Source: Apilactobacillus ozensis DSM 23829 = JCM 17196
GTDB lineage: Bacteria > Bacillota > Bacilli > Lactobacillales > Lactobacillaceae
Reading direction: 5' to 3'
DNA length: 64,000 nucleotides
Assembly: GCF_001435995.1 (NCBI RefSeq)
Contig: NZ_AYYQ01000035.1
Coordinates: forward strand, 14,416 to 78,415
Position 1 is the stretch's first letter. Every line of letters begins with the position of its first letter. Of the stretch, positions 37,279 through 46,749 are shown in pieces. The position numbers and the translations under genes were made by a program. Under the pieces are notes generated by a model. That model was given only the letters and a program-made list of their open reading frames with translations, did not search any database and had not been told where the DNA came from.

Positions 37279-37821
37279 ATTAAAACTAAAAAAATGACTG
37301 AAATGGTAATATCGGCTTCTTTAGCGTTGATTTTACATTATGTGGCAATTATACAATTACCGCAGGGTGGTAACATCTCATTGGTAATGGCACCAATTTT
37401 ATTTATTGCACTTAAAAATGGTGTCGTTGATGGTTGTGTCTGTGGATTAATTGTAGGAATTTTTTCGTTAGTATTTGGTGGATTTTTTCTATCACCGTTA
37501 CAAGTGTTGTGTGATTATTTTCTAGCTTTTTCGGCGATTGGATTAGGCGGATTATGCTCACATCAATTTATTAATAGTGTTAAAAATAACGGTAAAGTTA
37601 AAATTTACCTAATCATTTCGTCACTAATTTCTGGACTAGGGTGTTTGATATTTCACACTATCGCCGGAGTAGCCTTCTATGATGCATATGCTCCTAAAGG
37701 TATCAATATTTTTTGGTATGCTTTAACTTACAATAGTATTTATGTAATTCCAGATACGATTGTAGCAGCAATTTGTATATATGTACTAACCGGTAGAGCT
37801 AAAAATATTCTATTAAAGTAA
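37279..37821 (+). CDS. thiT: Thiamine ECF transporter S component ThiT
   Basis: ThiT binds thiamine and works with the shared ECF energy module. The product (about 180 residues) has six helices and the family motifs QLPQGGNISLVMAPI near 27-41, FGGFFLSPLQVLCDYFLAF, HTIAGVAFY with YAPKG shortly after, and NSIYVIPD. The start is uncertain. AAGG (37265-37268) lies one base before the TTG at 37270 but 10 bases before the ATT at 37279, giving MKTKKMTEM; ATG 37294 is too far. I prefer the ATT because other genes here do the same. No TPP riboswitch is visible in the about 60 bp between terminator and gene. Confidence 0.85.
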   Translation: MKTKKMTEMVISASLALILHYVAIIQLPQGGNISLVMAPILFIALKNGVVDGCVCGLIVGIFSLVFGGFFLSPLQVLCDYFLAFSAIGLGGLCSHQFINSVKNNGKVKIYLIISSLISGLGCLIFHTIAGVAFYDAYAPKGINIFWYALTYNSIYVIPDTIVAAICIYVLTGRAKNILLK

Positions 37822-37848
37822 GGGTTACTATTATTTAGTAGCCTTTTT
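37822..37848 (+). terminator. Terminator after thiT
   Basis: GGTTACTA and TAGTAGCC (one G-U pair) with a 5-base loop, followed by five T. Confidence 0.75.
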
Positions 37849-37869
37849 ATTGTGAAGGGGTAGATTAAA

Positions 37870-38757
37870 ATTTATATAAGTGCTAAAAACAAACGTGATT
37901 ATTTGCTCGGCTTTATTTTTATTTTATTAATGGTGGCAATGGCACAATTGCTTCACAATATCGAAGTAATTTTGCCCGAAATTGCGGCTCTGACTTCTGG
38001 AACTTGGATATATCATAAGCGTGATTGGATTAAATATCCATTATTTGTTTGGATTGTTCCTACCATTACATCTGCCATTGGTTTTACAATTAATCAATTA
38101 AAAATTTTTTATGCTTGGAAAGTTTTACTAGCGGTGATATTAATTATCAGTATTTTAAAAATATTTAACTCTTGTTTAGCCCCATCTTTTGCAACTGGAC
38201 TATTGCCACTTGTTATTGATGCGCATAGTTGGACTTTTATTGTAGTTACAGGTACTTTAACTTTCATAGTAATGTTAGGAGTCTATGTCATGAATGAACA
38301 TACTAGTCAGCTTGAGATTCCTTCTATGCAATTTCATAAAATGTTTTTTTATATTTTAATTACGTTGGCCTGGATTTTAATAATTTTAGTGTTTAATCAA
38401 CCACATATGGCAGCTATTCCACCAGTATTTGTAGCTTTATTCGGAATTATTAATCAGTCAACTTATAATTTTAATTCATATTATAGACACGTTTTATCAT
38501 TAGCAGGTGCCGCCACGATTGGAACCATTGTACATATACTAGTTGCTTCTTGGTTAGGGACGGCTGTTATCACATTGCCATTAGTTTTTATATGGCTACG
38601 CTTATGGAAAGTTAAATTACCAGCAGCTTATACATTGCCTTTATTAGCCATCGTGCTGCCTAGAAGTATGTTCAACATGTTTCCAATATCTACGTTGTGT
38701 GCTTCAACATTTCTGTTAGGGATGGCTCTGATTTATCATAAAATCTGTATAGACTAA
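37870..38757 (+). CDS. HPP-like multi-pass membrane protein with an apparent ATT start
   Basis: The product (about 295 residues) has eight or nine membrane helices. CLAPSFATGLLPLVIDAHSW near 110-129 resembles the proline-rich signature region of HPP-type membrane proteins, so I call it HPP-like with reserve; the function is unknown. The ribosome site AAGGGG (37855-37860) lies 9 bases before an in-frame ATT at 37870. The nearest standard start is TTG 37903, 42 bases away and already inside the first helix region. There is a TAG in frame at 37861, so no upstream start exists. It follows thiT after a weak terminator. Confidence 0.72.
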   Translation: MYISAKNKRDYLLGFIFILLMVAMAQLLHNIEVILPEIAALTSGTWIYHKRDWIKYPLFVWIVPTITSAIGFTINQLKIFYAWKVLLAVILIISILKIFNSCLAPSFATGLLPLVIDAHSWTFIVVTGTLTFIVMLGVYVMNEHTSQLEIPSMQFHKMFFYILITLAWILIILVFNQPHMAAIPPVFVALFGIINQSTYNFNSYYRHVLSLAGAATIGTIVHILVASWLGTAVITLPLVFIWLRLWKVKLPAAYTLPLLAIVLPRSMFNMFPISTLCASTFLLGMALIYHKICID

Positions 38758-38799
38758 AAAAGATTATTATCTCACAGCGGATAATAATCTTTTTGTTTA
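38757..38799. terminator. Bidirectional terminator facing asnS
   Basis: AAAAAGATTATTATC and GATAATAATCTTTTT form a perfect 15-bp stem around an 8-base loop. Confidence 0.9.
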
Positions 38800-38807
38800 A
38801 ATATATT

Positions 38808-40196
38808 TTAGAATGGGGCGTTACCTGGAGTTCTTGGGTAAGGGATGACATCTCTAATGTTAGCCATACCAGTTACGTACATAACTAATCTTTCAAAACC
38901 AATTCCAAATCCAGAATGAACAGTTTCCCCATATTTTCTAAGTTCTAAGTACCAGTTGTATTCTTCTTCATTTAAGCCGAATTCGTCAATCTTAGCGCGT
39001 AATTTATCTTCACGTTCTTCACGTTGACTTCCACCAACCATTTCACCGATTTCAGGAACTAATAAATCGGCAGCGGCTACAGTCTTGCCATCATCGTTAT
39101 CACGCATGTAAAAGGCTTTAATATTACGAGGGTAGTCAGTTAGGAAGACTGGTTTGTTATAAATGTGTTCACATAAGTATCTTTCATGTTCTGATTGTAA
39201 ATCGATACCCCATTTTACAGGTACTTCAAATTTTTCACCAGATTCTTCCAATAGCTTAATGGCTTCAGTATAAGTAACCTTAGCAAAATCTTCATTTACA
39301 GTTTCCTTAAGACGGTCAATTAAGCCTTCGTTAATACTATTTAAGAAATCTAATTCTTCTTTGGCGTGTTCAAACAAATAGTTAACAACATATTTAACTA
39401 AGCCTTCGGAAACTTCCATAGTATCCTTTAAATCAGCAAAAGCCATTTCTGGTTCAATCATCCAGAATTCAGAAGCGTGACGAGCAGTATGTGAATTTTC
39501 AGCTCTGAAAGTAGGGCCAAAAGTATATACATTACGTAATGCTAGGGCGTATGCTTCTACTGATAATTGACCACTAACCGTTAAGTTAGCTTTTTCTCTA
39601 AAGAAGTCTTTTGAATCATCAACTTTACCATCTTCAGTCTTAGGTAAGTTGTTCATATCCATGGTAGTAACACGGAAAGTTTCACCAGCACCTTCAGCAT
39701 CACTACTGGTAATGATAGGAGTGTTTACATAGGTAAAATCACGTGATTGTAAATATTGATGAACTGCAAAGGCAGCCATTGAACGAACCTTGAATACAGA
39801 GTAGAAAGTGTTAGTACGGGGACGCAAGTGTGCTAAAGTTCTTAAGTATTCATATGATTGTTCTTTCTTTTGTAATGGGAAGTCACTGTTTGAATGACCT
39901 TCTAAAGTTATTTTAGATGCGTGAATTTCGAATGGTTGTGGAGCATCGGGAGTGCTTACAAAAGTTCCGTTTACACGAATAGTTGATGCAATTGGCCATT
40001 TTCTAATTTCATCAAAATCAGGGTTGTCGTTTTTAACGATAATTTGAGCATTTTTTAAAAAGCTACCGTCATTAGCTTCGATAAAGCATATTTTTTTGGA
40101 TCCACGACTAGTTTTGATCCAACCTTCAATTTCAACTTGCTTATCAGCAAATTCTGTAGGTTTTGCATATAAATCTTTAATTGTAAATTTTTCCAT
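38808..40196 (-). CDS. asnS: Asparaginyl-tRNA synthetase
   Basis: AsnS charges tRNA-Asn. The 462-residue class IIb enzyme has the N-terminal OB anticodon-binding domain (about 15-100, with [22 protein letters not shown]), motif 2 ([26 protein letters not shown] split as FRAENS and the following helix near 215-240) and motif 3 near the C-terminus ([15 protein letters not shown]). It ends with the typical PRTPGNAPF. The start is ATG 40196, behind GGAAAGG on the minus strand; the ATG at 40217 precedes that site. Expression is controlled by an Asn-responsive T-box leader directly upstream. Confidence 0.96.
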   Translation of the reverse strand: MEKFTIKDLYAKPTEFADKQVEIEGWIKTSRGSKKICFIEANDGSFLKNAQIIVKNDNPDFDEIRKWPIASTIRVNGTFVSTPDAPQPFEIHASKITLEGHSNSDFPLQKKEQSYEYLRTLAHLRPRTNTFYSVFKVRSMAAFAVHQYLQSRDFTYVNTPIITSSDAEGAGETFRVTTMDMNNLPKTEDGKVDDSKDFFREKANLTVSGQLSVEAYALALRNVYTFGPTFRAENSHTARHASEFWMIEPEMAFADLKDTMEVSEGLVKYVVNYLFEHAKEELDFLNSINEGLIDRLKETVNEDFAKVTYTEAIKLLEESGEKFEVPVKWGIDLQSEHERYLCEHIYNKPVFLTDYPRNIKAFYMRDNDDGKTVAAADLLVPEIGEMVGGSQREEREDKLRAKIDEFGLNEEEYNWYLELRKYGETVHSGFGIGFERLVMYVTGMANIRDVIPYPRTPGNAPF

Positions 40197-40231
40197 TAAA
40201 TATACATACCTTTCCAATTTAAATTTAGTTT

Positions 40232-40462
40232 AAAAAAGACCCTTCATCCAATAAATATAAGGACGAAAGGTCTATTCCGCGGTACCACCTAAAATACTCT
40301 TAAATAAAAGAGCCACTCAATCATGATAACGCTATGAAAAACGTCTATTCCTACTAAATTTCAGAATAAAGACAAATAGGGGTTATAAAAAATAATCAGG
40401 GTTACTAAGCTTACACCGACCTTAGCTCGCTGTTAATTAATTATTTTTTACCTATCCTATTT
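40232..40462 (-). promoter_or_regulatory. T-box leader with an Asn (AAC) specifier controlling asnS
   Basis: On the minus strand the conserved T-box AGGTGGTACCGCGG is at 40290-40277. It is followed by the terminator stem GACCTTTCGTCC (40272-40261) with GGATGAAGGGTC (40249-40238) and six T. Stem I closes between ATAGG near 40460-40450 and CCTAT at 40380-40376. Just inside its 3' side is ATAACC, whose AAC (40384-40382) is the expected specifier codon for asparagine. Uncharged tRNA-Asn should pair with it and favour read-through into asnS. Specifier placement is from my own folding by eye. Confidence 0.92.
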
Positions 40463-40545
40463 CATGTTTTAAACTATATTATTTAACTAAGTACAATAAT
40501 AACATTATCCGTTATTTTTACAACGAAAATGTTAGATTTTTTAAA

Positions 40546-40872
40546 TTATTCTCCGTGTTTTTTACCACGTAAAACATGGTCAGCATGTGAAAATGTTTCG
40601 TTGATAATATCTAAAATGTGGGGGTCATTAAGTATATAGTGGTTGTATTTTCCAACCCTTTTAGCGGATACTAATTGATGCTTTCGCAACATGGCTAAGT
40701 TATGTGATGCGGTAGGTTGATCAAGATTTAGCACTTCACAAATTTCTTTTACACTTAGTGAAGCTTGTTCTAAGATGAATAACATCTGTACACGTTTAGG
40801 ATTATTCAATAGTTTAATTATTTCAGACATTTCAGTTAAATGTTTACTATCGATTGGATTAATTGATTGCAA
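40546..40872 (-). CDS. ArsR/SmtB-family repressor paired with a CadD-type transporter
   Basis: The 108-residue product is a winged HTH with the ArsR pattern: NNPKRVQMLFILEQ near 27-40, the recognition helix region LNLDQPTASHNLAMLRKHQL near 64-84, and the wing SAKRVGKYNHYIL. The usual N-terminal ELCVCDL-type metal cysteines are lacking; only one Cys (EICEVL) is present, so the metal site, if any, must use other residues. Start is TTG 40872 with AAGGAG 8 bases upstream, a site that overlaps the end of the transporter gene. It is the second gene of a two-gene operon and likely autoregulates it. Confidence 0.88.
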   Translation of the reverse strand: MQSINPIDSKHLTEMSEIIKLLNNPKRVQMLFILEQASLSVKEICEVLNLDQPTASHNLAMLRKHQLVSAKRVGKYNHYILNDPHILDIINETFSHADHVLRGKKHGE

Positions 40873-40884
40873 GATATCAACTCC

Positions 40885-41451
40885 TTACAACAATTTTATC
40901 AGATGTTCAATTAATCCACTATCCCACAGTACATATAATCCCACTAATATATAACAAATCTTCATTAGTTTTTCACCATATTTTTGCATAACCTTATTAA
41001 CTAATCTAATGTCGGCGATAAATTTAACGATGATTGTAACTACAATTGTTAGTGTATTTATAAAAATTAATATAATTATGAATTGCTTTAACGATATACC
41101 GATTAATACTGGTAAAAAAATTGATAGGTTGCAACCAGCGCACACTGATAAATAAGTAATTACAAAACTTAAAATAGGTGATTTATGACTAGAGACGTTA
41201 TCCTCATCGTCATCATCTTTTAAAGCCATGTAGATGGGTAGTAAACCTAAAATACCCATCATCCATTCAGGAATAAAGTAGGCGAGAGTTTGCCCAATAA
41301 TAAAACTTAGCGTAAGTATGACTGTTACACCTATAATATATCCAATAATTGATTGTCTTAAATTATATTTTTTTACTAGAAAAATAAGCATGAAAAAGAA
41401 GTCTAAGTTTACGCTTAAAAAAGTTAGAGCTAATAACCAATAATTAATCAT
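40885..41451 (-). CDS. CadD-like cadmium/heavy-metal resistance membrane protein
   Basis: The 188-residue product has five or six membrane helices. It begins MINYWLLALTFLSVNLDFFFMLIFLV and contains the cysteine pair in YLSVCAGCNLSIFLPVLIG near 103-121, both typical of the CadD family of resistance transporters (LysE-like fold). An acidic cluster DDDDED sits in a cytoplasmic loop. The metal is not certain; cadmium is the usual ligand. The start is ATG 41451 behind AAGGATGG on the minus strand; the frame extends upstream without a ribosome site. It is co-transcribed with the ArsR gene. Confidence 0.8.
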   Translation of the reverse strand: MINYWLLALTFLSVNLDFFFMLIFLVKKYNLRQSIIGYIIGVTVILTLSFIIGQTLAYFIPEWMMGILGLLPIYMALKDDDDEDNVSSHKSPILSFVITYLSVCAGCNLSIFLPVLIGISLKQFIIILIFINTLTIVVTIIVKFIADIRLVNKVMQKYGEKLMKICYILVGLYVLWDSGLIEHLIKLL

Positions 41452-41463
41452 ATAACCATCCTT

Positions 41464-41487
41464 ACATATGTTTTTTTTGACATATGT
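41464..41487. promoter_or_regulatory. Operator-like palindromes before the cadD-arsR operon
   Basis: ACATATGT occurs at 41464-41471 and again at 41480-41487, separated by eight bases, in the promoter region of the cadD-like gene. Each copy is itself a palindrome. ArsR repressors bind such short dyads; the link is inference from position. Confidence 0.5.
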
Positions 41488-41547
41488 ATATTGTAGCATA
41501 TTTATACATATTTTTTATGATATTATATTTTGGGAGGTTAATTTAAA

Positions 41548-41898
41548 ATGATTAAAACAGTTAAAATAATTTCAATATTCTTTATATCAATGGTATTTTT
41601 TACTTGTGTAGCCAAGGCAGATAATAATTTATTAGGTAGAATTTCATACCATAAAATAAATCGTAGCTTTAACCTAAATAATAAATATACAAGGGCCAAC
41701 GTTTACAATCATATTCCGAATACAAATATAAAAAACATTAAATCTAAAAGCATTGATAAAATTAATTTGAAAAATAATACAATCCATGTAGATTTAATGG
41801 CGACGCAAGGAACTCGCTATAATTGGTATCGCTTTTATATCAATGATAAGCATAATAAAACCATTAAATATTGGGTTTACGGTAATATTTTAAAATAG
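41548..41898 (+). CDS. Secreted single GW (SH3_8) domain protein
   Basis: The 116-residue product has a signal peptide (about 1-25, ending VAKADN) and then one GW-type module (about 40-116) with the pattern seen in the two wall hydrolases: NVYNHIPNT near 51-59, VDLMATQG, WYRFYIN and KYWVYGN. No enzymatic domain is attached, so it may be a wall-bound accessory or a remnant of a larger hydrolase. Start ATG 41548 has GGGAGG upstream. It is divergent from the cadD operon and ends at a perfect terminator. Confidence 0.78.
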   Translation: MIKTVKIISIFFISMVFFTCVAKADNNLLGRISYHKINRSFNLNNKYTRANVYNHIPNTNIKNIKSKSIDKINLKNNTIHVDLMATQGTRYNWYRFYINDKHNKTIKYWVYGNILK

Positions 41899-41930
41899 AG
41901 AAGTTCATTAATAGTGAACTTCTCTATTTT
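41897..41930 (+). terminator. Terminator after the single-GW gene
   Basis: AGAGAAGTTCA and TGAACTTCTCT form a perfect 11-bp stem, followed by ATTTTT. Confidence 0.88.
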
Positions 41931-41957
41931 TACAATTTTCTACATATTTCCTATGAT
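41929..41957 (+). promoter_or_regulatory. Promoter of the hsdRMS operon
   Basis: TTTACA (41929-41934) and TATGAT (41952-41957) are separated by 17 bp. The element lies directly after the preceding terminator and 38 bp before the hsdR start. Confidence 0.6.
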
Positions 41958-41994
41958 ACAATTAATTAATAATAATTAACTAAGGATTGATAAA

Positions 41995-44900
41995 TTGGCA
42001 GAACTAGATTTTGAAAAACAGATTGTAAAGCAACTATCCACTGACAGTAATCAGTGGACAGAACGAAAAGACTTATATGAAGCTACTCCAGATGATTTAT
42101 GGAATAATTTTCGTGATAAATTAAACCATAATAACTGGGCGGCATTAAAACAACAACCATTAACTGATGAAGAATTTGCACGAGTAAAAAATATTATTTC
42201 ACAGGTTAATAGTCCTTATGAAGCCGCTAAACTTTTAGATTCAGAAAATGGAATCGGTAAGTTAGAGATTCAAAGAGACGATGCTAAGTTAGGCTATGTA
42301 CCCTTAAAGATTTTTTGGAAAGCAGACGTGGCGGGCGGTAATTCTAGTTATGAAATCGTACGTCAGGCCGTTAGACCACGTGGATTAGTAGAAGGCGATG
42401 AACAAGACCGCCGCTTTGATATAACCTTATTAATTAATGGGTTGCCCTTAATTCAACTGGAATTGAAAAAAAGTGGCGTAAGTATTTATCAAGCGTTTAA
42501 CCAAATTAAAAAATATGCTAAAGAAAATAAATATGACGGAATCTATTCTTTGATTCAGATGTTCGTCATTATGAGTCCGGAAAGTAGTGCTTATTTTGCT
42601 AATTGTAAGCCAGATGAATTCAACCGTTCATTTGTATTTAACTGGCGTGACAAGCATAATCAACCCGTGCAAAACGGGATGGACTTTGCAAAACAAGTAT
42701 TAAACATTCCAATGGCACATAAGGTTGTTAGTGAATACACTGCAATTGATGAAGAGCGGCAAAAGTTATTATTGTTGCGTCCATATCAAATATACGCAAT
42801 TGAAGCGGTTATGCAACGAATTAAAAAGCATGAAAATGGTTTTGTTTGGCATACTACTGGTTCTGGTAAGACGCTAACTTCTTACAAGACAGCTAAATTA
42901 GCCGCCCAACAACCAGCTGTTGACCGCGTCGTCTTTTTAGTTGACCGTAAGGCTTTGGATAATCAAACCAATAGTAACTTTCAAGCGTATGCTAAAAATG
43001 ATGACATGGAAATCAAAGATGCCAAAAATACTGGTAATTTGCGTAAAGAATTACTGAAAAATGATGGCAAAATTTTAATTTCATCGATTCAAAAAATGTC
43101 ACGTTTAGTGAATAAAGAACGTAAGGCCATGGAAGCTGGTAAAAATACGAAATTAAGCCAAGTCCTAAAAATGCGGGTATGCTTTTTCGTTGATGAAGCA
43201 CATCGTTCCCAGTTTGGACAAATGCGAAATGATATCAAAAATGCGTTCGTCAATAGTAATTGGTACGGTTATACGGGGACGCCCATTTTTGCGGAAAATC
43301 ATAAAGCTATCAAGGGTGATATGGGTGTTACAACAGAAGAATTGTTTGGTAAAGTATGTCATACCTATAATTTGAGGGATGCACTGGAAGACCACGCAGT
43401 GTTACCGTTCAATGTGGAACACGTTAATACGATTGGCAACGTGGATGAAGTAGTGCAGCGAATCCTTGGAAATAAGCAAGCTGATAAATTAGCTGCCTAT
43501 GGAAGAACGCTAGATACTAAGAGTAAATTAGAAATTGCAGCGACTGTTAAAAATATGTCACCAAAAGATAAAGAATCACATCTACCAAATTCCATTTATG
43601 AAAAGGACGAACATTTAGATGCGGTAGTAGATTATATCTTGCAACAGGGACCGCGGAAAACCAGCTTAGGGCATGGTAACTATAACGCAATTTTAACGAC
43701 GAGCTCGATTGAAATGGCAATTCGTTATTATCAAAAAATAAAGGCGAAGAAGCAGTTAGTTAAAAATGACTTAGATAATGGCTGGCCACGGATTGCTGTT
43801 ACGTATTCATTAAGCGAAAACGATGACAATAGTATCCAAAATCGTTCCCCAATGGACGCCATATTAGCTGATTATAATCAGCAATATGGCACAAACTTTC
43901 ATAATAACAATGAAGAAATTGGTTGGTACAACGATGATGTAGCTAAACGAACCGCACGACGTGAAGCCGGCTATAGTCATTTGGATAAAGATAAAGAAAT
44001 TAATATTGTAATCGTAGTTCGTCGATTATTGACTGGTTTTGATGCACCTAGGTTAAATACGTTATTTGTGGATAGAATTTTTGAAAATGCTGATTTAATT
44101 CAAGCTTATTCTCGAACGAATCGTTTAGAGAATAATGATTATAAACGTGAAGGTCAAATCATTACTTTTCGTAAACCGGCAACGACGGAAGAAAATGAAA
44201 AGAACGCCTATGCCTTATATGGTGGCGAGGGTTCTTATGCAGAGTTAGTCCGTCCACAGTATCAAGACGCAATGGGTGACTTTAAAGAAGTGTTGCATCA
44301 GTTGCGAACAGTTGCCCCCAATGCAGATGCTGTTGATAACTTAAAAGGCACGCAGGCTAAAATTGATTTTGTGAAAACTTTTAGAAAATTAAGTAATCAA
44401 CTGAATTCTTTAGCTATGTACAATGATTTTAGTTGGCAGCAGATGGAAAAACAATTAGGCCTAACGGAAAATGAATTGCAGCATTATATTGGTAAATTTA
44501 ATCGGATTAAAACAGAAGTATTAGAGCATCAAAATAATGATGATGCCAACAATGAATTAAGTAATTTAGACTTTTCATTATCAGTTGGTTCCACTATTTT
44601 AGTAGATTATGACTATATTACGGGATTAATCAAAAGTTTGATTAAATTGCGTCCGCAATATGATTCGGATGAAGCGCAACAAGAAAACATGAGTGAATAT
44701 ATTCAACGCGAAGCTGAAGTGCAGGAAAAGATTAATGAATATGATAAAGCCGGCCATCCAAAGCAAGCAGCGCTGCTACGTGAAATTTTAAAGAGTATTG
44801 ATGACAATCAAGTTGCACCTAAAGATGTTGATGCCTACATTGATGGCTATCGACAAAATAAAATTAATGGTTTAATGCAGAACTTTGCTCAACAATGGGG

Positions 44901-45117
44901 CTTAGATACTGATATGTTAGCGAGGGTAGCTAATGAATCGAACGTGGATCAAGATGATTTTCCGCACTTACAAGATTTAGTTAATAGTGGAGACTTAGCA
45001 GTTGCCGCTGAAGCTCAAAATGATGGGCAATTGAATATTCCATTTTTATACAGTGCCAAGGCAGAAGACGCTATTAAACAATTCATTAAAATTCAATTAA
45101 GTGAATATCAAGTCTAA
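41995..45117 (+). CDS. hsdR: Type I restriction enzyme, R (restriction/translocase) subunit
   Basis: HsdR cuts unmethylated foreign DNA after ATP-driven translocation, in complex with HsdM and HsdS. The 1040-residue product has an N-terminal PD-(D/E)xK nuclease (DITLLINGLPLIQLELKK, about 142-157). SF2 motor motifs are TTGSGKT near 287-293, VDEAHRSQFG near 398-407, GYTGTP shortly after, and the C-terminal helicase lobe with VVRRLLTGFDAP and QAYSRTNR. A helical C-terminal region contacts the methylase. The start is TTG 41995 with AAGGA upstream. It is the first of three hsd genes. All catalytic motifs look intact. Confidence 0.96.
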   Translation: MAELDFEKQIVKQLSTDSNQWTERKDLYEATPDDLWNNFRDKLNHNNWAALKQQPLTDEEFARVKNIISQVNSPYEAAKLLDSENGIGKLEIQRDDAKLGYVPLKIFWKADVAGGNSSYEIVRQAVRPRGLVEGDEQDRRFDITLLINGLPLIQLELKKSGVSIYQAFNQIKKYAKENKYDGIYSLIQMFVIMSPESSAYFANCKPDEFNRSFVFNWRDKHNQPVQNGMDFAKQVLNIPMAHKVVSEYTAIDEERQKLLLLRPYQIYAIEAVMQRIKKHENGFVWHTTGSGKTLTSYKTAKLAAQQPAVDRVVFLVDRKALDNQTNSNFQAYAKNDDMEIKDAKNTGNLRKELLKNDGKILISSIQKMSRLVNKERKAMEAGKNTKLSQVLKMRVCFFVDEAHRSQFGQMRNDIKNAFVNSNWYGYTGTPIFAENHKAIKGDMGVTTEELFGKVCHTYNLRDALEDHAVLPFNVEHVNTIGNVDEVVQRILGNKQADKLAAYGRTLDTKSKLEIAATVKNMSPKDKESHLPNSIYEKDEHLDAVVDYILQQGPRKTSLGHGNYNAILTTSSIEMAIRYYQKIKAKKQLVKNDLDNGWPRIAVTYSLSENDDNSIQNRSPMDAILADYNQQYGTNFHNNNEEIGWYNDDVAKRTARREAGYSHLDKDKEINIVIVVRRLLTGFDAPRLNTLFVDRIFENADLIQAYSRTNRLENNDYKREGQIITFRKPATTEENEKNAYALYGGEGSYAELVRPQYQDAMGDFKEVLHQLRTVAPNADAVDNLKGTQAKIDFVKTFRKLSNQLNSLAMYNDFSWQQMEKQLGLTENELQHYIGKFNRIKTEVLEHQNNDDANNELSNLDFSLSVGSTILVDYDYITGLIKSLIKLRPQYDSDEAQQENMSEYIQREAEVQEKINEYDKAGHPKQAALLREILKSIDDNQVAPKDVDAYIDGYRQNKINGLMQNFAQQWGLDTDMLARVANESNVDQDDFPHLQDLVNSGDLAVAAEAQNDGQLNIPFLYSAKAEDAIKQFIKIQLSEYQV

Positions 45118-45132
45118 AGGAGACTAATTAAT

Positions 45133-46749
45133 ATGACTGACAAAAAACAATCAAACCAATTGGAACAAGCATTATGGAGTTCTGCCAATGCTCTACGTGG
45201 CAGTATGGATGCTTCCGAATATAAAAATTACTTACTAGGTTTAATCTTTTATCGTTTCTTATCAGCTAAGGCTTTAAAAGTTTTTGCGGAAAATAACCGT
45301 CTACAAGATGTTGACTTTGCAGATTTGAAAAAACAATATCAACAATACCTAGACCCAGAGAATGAAATTGCGGGTTATAAAACGCGTGATATTACCATCA
45401 AAGGCCTATTAAACAAAAACGGTTACCATATTGAACCAGAAGATTTATACAGTACTTTGATTGAAAAAATCAAAGCCCATGACTTTGCCCTAGAACAATT
45501 AGATGCAGCCTTGCATAATCTAGAAGTTTCCACCAATGAACAAACTTCACATGGTGACTTTGCCGGCTTATTTGCGGATGTTGATTTGCATAGTAATAAG
45601 TTGGGTAGTAGTTTACGTCAACGTAATCAAGCCATTAGTGAAACCATGTTGGCTCTAGATAGTATTGATTTATTTGGTCACAATGGAGATGTCTTGGGGG
45701 ATGCTTATGAATATTTAATTGCCCAATTTGCTAGTGATGCTGGTAAAAAAGCGGGAGAATTCTATACACCACGTCAAGTTTCCGATATTATTTCCCAAAT
45801 TGTAACTTACCAACGTGATGCTGGCGATGACCAGATTCGTACGATTTATGACCCAGCGGTAGGTTCAGGTTCCTTGCTATTGAACGTGGCGCAACACGTT
45901 GATAATCCAAAATTGATTCAATACCATGGTCAAGAATTGAATACTACTACTTATAACTTAGCGCGAATGAACTTAATGTTGCACGATGTGTCATATGAAG
46001 ATATGGATATTCGCAATGGGGATACTTTAGATAAAGATTGGCCCACTGAAGAACCATATCAATTTGATGCAGTAGTCATGAATCCACCATATTCAGCTCA
46101 CTGGGATAATAGTGACAGTCGTCTGGCAGACCCACGTTTTCGTGATTATGGCGTATTACCACCAAAGTCGAAAGCGGACTTTGCCTTTTTACTACATGGA
46201 CTATACCATTTGAAGACTAATGGAACGATGGGAATTGTCTTACCACACGGAGTATTGTTTAGAGGTGCTAAAGAAGGTAAGATTCGTCAAAAGTTAATTG
46301 AAGATAATCGAATTGATGCGGTAATTGGTTTACCAGCGAATATCTTCCATTCCACCAGTATTCCAACGTTAATCTTAGTGCTTAAAAAAGATAAACAAGA
46401 TTCTAATGTGATGTTCATTGATGCTTCCCGTGAATTTGAAAAGGGTAAGAATCAAAATAACTTAACGGCGGATAATATCGAAAAAATTGTTCAAACTTAC
46501 AAAAATCGTAAAGACGTTGATAAATATGCCCACGTAGCCACATATGATGAAATTAAAGAAAATGACTTTAACTTAAATATTCCACGATATGTAGATACTT
46601 TTGAACCAGAACCAGATATAGATGTGGACGCAGTTAAACAATCGATTGCAGCCTTAGATGCTGAAATGGCACAATTACAACAAGAATTAGATGCCATGAC
46701 CGCCGACTTGGTAGAAACGGATGTGAATAGCAATGAACACAAAGAATAA
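45133..46749 (+). CDS. hsdM: Type I restriction-modification system, M (adenine methylase) subunit
   Basis: HsdM methylates adenine in the sequence chosen by HsdS and protects self DNA. The 538-residue product has the N-terminal helical HsdM domain (about 1-160), then the AdoMet-binding motif DPAVGSGSLLL near 239-249, preceded by GEFYTPRQV. The catalytic motif IV NPPY is at about 317-320. The C-terminus is a coiled helix (AQLQQELDAMTADL). Start ATG 45133 has AAAGGAG upstream, 15 bp after hsdR, and the end overlaps hsdS by 17 bases, so the operon is tightly coupled. Confidence 0.97.
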   Translation: MTDKKQSNQLEQALWSSANALRGSMDASEYKNYLLGLIFYRFLSAKALKVFAENNRLQDVDFADLKKQYQQYLDPENEIAGYKTRDITIKGLLNKNGYHIEPEDLYSTLIEKIKAHDFALEQLDAALHNLEVSTNEQTSHGDFAGLFADVDLHSNKLGSSLRQRNQAISETMLALDSIDLFGHNGDVLGDAYEYLIAQFASDAGKKAGEFYTPRQVSDIISQIVTYQRDAGDDQIRTIYDPAVGSGSLLLNVAQHVDNPKLIQYHGQELNTTTYNLARMNLMLHDVSYEDMDIRNGDTLDKDWPTEEPYQFDAVVMNPPYSAHWDNSDSRLADPRFRDYGVLPPKSKADFAFLLHGLYHLKTNGTMGIVLPHGVLFRGAKEGKIRQKLIEDNRIDAVIGLPANIFHSTSIPTLILVLKKDKQDSNVMFIDASREFEKGKNQNNLTADNIEKIVQTYKNRKDVDKYAHVATYDEIKENDFNLNIPRYVDTFEPEPDIDVDAVKQSIAALDAEMAQLQQELDAMTADLVETDVNSNEHKE

